45,399 nt of DNA. Source: Acidobacteriota bacterium (GTDB lineage: Bacteria > Acidobacteriota > Vicinamibacteria > Vicinamibacterales > UBA2999). The notes under the pieces are model-generated. The model was given only the letters and a program-made list of their open reading frames with translations. It was not told the origin of the DNA and searched no databases. The position numbers were made by a program, and so were the translations under genes. Every line of letters begins with the position of its first letter. The stretch's first letter is position 1. The stretch spans positions 1-45,399 of the forward strand of contig JADZCY010000053.1 in the NCBI GenBank assembly GCA_020851325.1. The letters are read 5' to 3'. Shown here one piece after another: positions 44,165 through 45,399 of this stretch.

Positions 44165-44389
44165 ATGACGACGCTCGATGAACGCATCACCGTGGATCCC
44201 GCGCAGTGCGGCGGCCGTCCGTGCGTGCGGGGGCTTCGAATCCGGGTGACAGACGTCCTGGATTTGCTGGCGGCGGGCCTGACGCCTCAAGCGATCATCG
44301 AAGAACTGCCCGATCTCCAACTCGAGGACGTGTCGGCCTGCCTTCGCTTCGCCAGTCGCCGACTGTCGCACCCCATCGTCGCGGCGTGA
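44165..44389 (+). CDS. DUF433 antitoxin-like protein
   Basis: 74 residues with the DUF433 pattern: RITVDPAQCGGRPCVRGLRI, VTDVLDLLAAGLTPQAIIEE, then LEDVSACLRFASRR. DUF433 proteins form a helix-turn-helix and act as antitoxins beside DUF5615 PIN-like proteins. The stop is 1 nt before the toxin start, so the two are one operon. Confidence 0.9.
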   Translation: MTTLDERITVDPAQCGGRPCVRGLRIRVTDVLDLLAAGLTPQAIIEELPDLQLEDVSACLRFASRRLSHPIVAA

Positions 44390-44390
44390 C

Positions 44391-44735
44391 GTGACAGTCT
44401 GGCTCGACAACCAACTGCCGCCCGCGCTTGCGGGGTGGGTGCGCCTCACTCTGGAAGTGGAGTGCACGAGCGTGCGCGCACTGAATCTACAGCGGGCGAC
44501 CGACTTGGAGATCTTCTACGCAGCGCGCGCCGCCGGCGCACTGGTCATGACCAAGGACACCGATTTCGCGGCGCTGGTAGGTCAGCTCGGACCGCCGCCC
44601 CGAATCGTGCTCGTAACCTGCGGCAATACCTCCAACGACCATCTTCGCTACGTCCTGGCAGCGGCTTGGCCCACAGTCAAAGTCATGCTGGAACAGGGCG
44701 AGCCCCTGGTGGAGATTGGCGACAAGCCACGCTAA
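44391..44735 (+). CDS. DUF5615 (Mut7-C/PIN-like) toxin
   Basis: 114 residues from GTG 44391, one base after the antitoxin stop. Acidic PIN-like residues are in VWLDNQLPPALAGW, ATDLEIFYAARAAGAL and TKDTDFAAL. DUF5615 is a short PIN-like RNase fold. With the DUF433 partner it is a probable type II toxin-antitoxin pair of the VapBC kind. Activity and target RNA are unknown. Confidence 0.88.
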   Translation: MTVWLDNQLPPALAGWVRLTLEVECTSVRALNLQRATDLEIFYAARAAGALVMTKDTDFAALVGQLGPPPRIVLVTCGNTSNDHLRYVLAAAWPTVKVMLEQGEPLVEIGDKPR

Positions 44736-45262
44736 GTGCTAACAGCGCTCGACGGCTACCGCACCTTGTCGCACTCACGGGTCTGACTTGAGGCGGCGCG
44801 GCCAGAAGCGGGTAGGCCCGACGTTTCACTACTTCGCCGATCGCACGATGGTCTCCAGGAATGCGGCGTCAGTGTGTGGGCTTGGCGCCGCATCCGTGGC
44901 ATGTGTCACCGGCAGGCAGCACGTCGAGCCGTGTCGCTGCTCACTGCGGACGCTCTGGCGCTGCCTTACGGATTCGCGCGAGTCGGCGTCGCCACACACG
45001 GGTGCAGATTTCATCACGCGCCAGACACAGAGCCCGGACGGACCGGACGCCTTCACATCACGACACAACGTCGCGGCGGTCATCGCGCTGGACTGGGGAG
45101 CGGCCGCGACGGCAATCGCGTCCCCACGTGCCCGCGCCGGCCGGCCCTGTTCGGTTCGTCTCGCGGCGGTGTTTCTCCTTCCAACAACGCCACGGACAAC
45201 GGCACGACAGCCACGAGAGGCTGCCGTTGCGCGTTCCCTCCGTCGAGCGTCCGAGGAGCGAC
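44736..45262. other. 527-nt stretch without a supported gene
   Basis: Between the toxin stop and the lipoprotein start. A 169-residue minus-strand open frame (45338-44829) crosses the lipoprotein start and has an Arg/Ser/Cys/Ala-rich composition typical of shadow frames in G+C-rich DNA. No convincing RNA, repeat or operator copy was seen. Confidence 0.6.
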
Positions 45263-45399
45263 ATGGCACACCACACTGGAACGAACAGGACACGGCAGCG
45301 GCGACGCATCGGGAAGTGTTTCGGACTGCTCCTGTCACTCGCGGTCGTTGCCGCCTGCGGCGGCGGCGAGTCGCCCACGGCGCCGACGCCCGTCACGCC
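45263..45399 (+). CDS. Lipoprotein start, cut off by window end
   Basis: ATG 45263 is preceded by GAGGAG (45253-45258). The 45 visible codons give a basic n-region (TRQRRRIGK), a hydrophobic core (FGLLLSLAVV) and a lipobox (VVAAC) followed by GGGESPTAPTP, the usual Gly/Ser/Thr/Pro tether of a bacterial lipoprotein. The mature domain lies outside the window, so its function cannot be told. Confidence 0.75.
   Translation, partial: MAHHTGTNRTRQRRRIGKCFGLLLSLAVVAACGGGESPTAPTPVT

Noticed and set aside
44829-45338. 169-codon minus-strand frame near the window end
   Set aside because: It covers the ribosome site and start of a well-formed lipoprotein on the other strand, and has shadow-like composition.

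Overview
The window is G+C-rich, gene-dense DNA from a Gram-negative bacterium. An Oar-type TonB-dependent receptor, two quinoproteins carrying a cytochrome c domain, two DUF1080/FG-GAP fusions, a multiheme-TPR cytochrome and an MddA-type methyltransferase together suggest an Acidobacteriota member, perhaps class Vicinamibacteria. That placement is an inference from gene content. No rRNA or tRNA was seen to confirm it.

Layout. 1-4.5 kb: the C-terminal part of a subtilase, a DinB protein ending in a perfect hairpin, methanethiol methyltransferase (mddA), and an alpha/beta-hydrolase fused to a LuxR DNA-binding domain. 4.5-12.8 kb: a leftward pair (SDR, BKACE) diverging from a rightward run (SDR, DUF606 membrane protein, SDR, then GntR/FCD regulator, zinc alcohol dehydrogenase, FAH-fold dehydratase, aldehyde dehydrogenase). 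12.8-27.6 kb: a leftward operon led by a TonB receptor, then single-chain transketolase, cupin, CoA-acylating MmsA-type dehydrogenase, YjhG/YagF-type pentonate dehydratase, Nramp-like transporter, quinoprotein-cytochrome c and Kelch protein. 27.7-36.3 kb: a leftward operon of Tat-exported TIM-barrel protein, second quinoprotein-cytochrome c, SMP-30 lactonase, DUF1080/FG-GAP protein and heptaheme-TPR cytochrome. 36.4-38.3 kb: a second DUF1080/FG-GAP protein. 38.4-42.6 kb: a rightward operon of XylB-type xylose dehydrogenase, XylC-type lactonase, sugar:H+ symporter and aldose epimerase. 42.7-45.4 kb: an unrecognised secreted protein, a DUF433/DUF5615 toxin-antitoxin pair, and the start of a lipoprotein.

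How the genes fit together. The central 38 kb reads as one regulon for non-phosphorylating pentose oxidation (Weimberg route). Pentose enters through the TonB receptor and MFS symporter and is mutarotated by GalM. XylB oxidises it and XylC hydrolyses the lactone. The YjhG-type enzyme dehydrates the acid, the FAH-fold enzyme dehydrates again to 2-oxoglutarate semialdehyde, and the aldehyde dehydrogenase yields 2-oxoglutarate. No xylose isomerase or xylulokinase is present. Alongside sits a periplasmic oxidation module: two quinoproteins with inserted cytochrome c, two secreted seven-bladed FG-GAP proteins, and a heptaheme cytochrome. Its real substrate cannot be read from sequence.

The main new observation is a related AT-rich, near-palindromic motif (approximately TGATwATCGATwATCA) found in five intergenic regions: at the SDR/SDR divergent promoter, just before gntR, before the TonB receptor operon, before the TIM-barrel/quinoprotein operon, and between the second FG-GAP gene and xylB. 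It would tie these scattered operons into one regulon.
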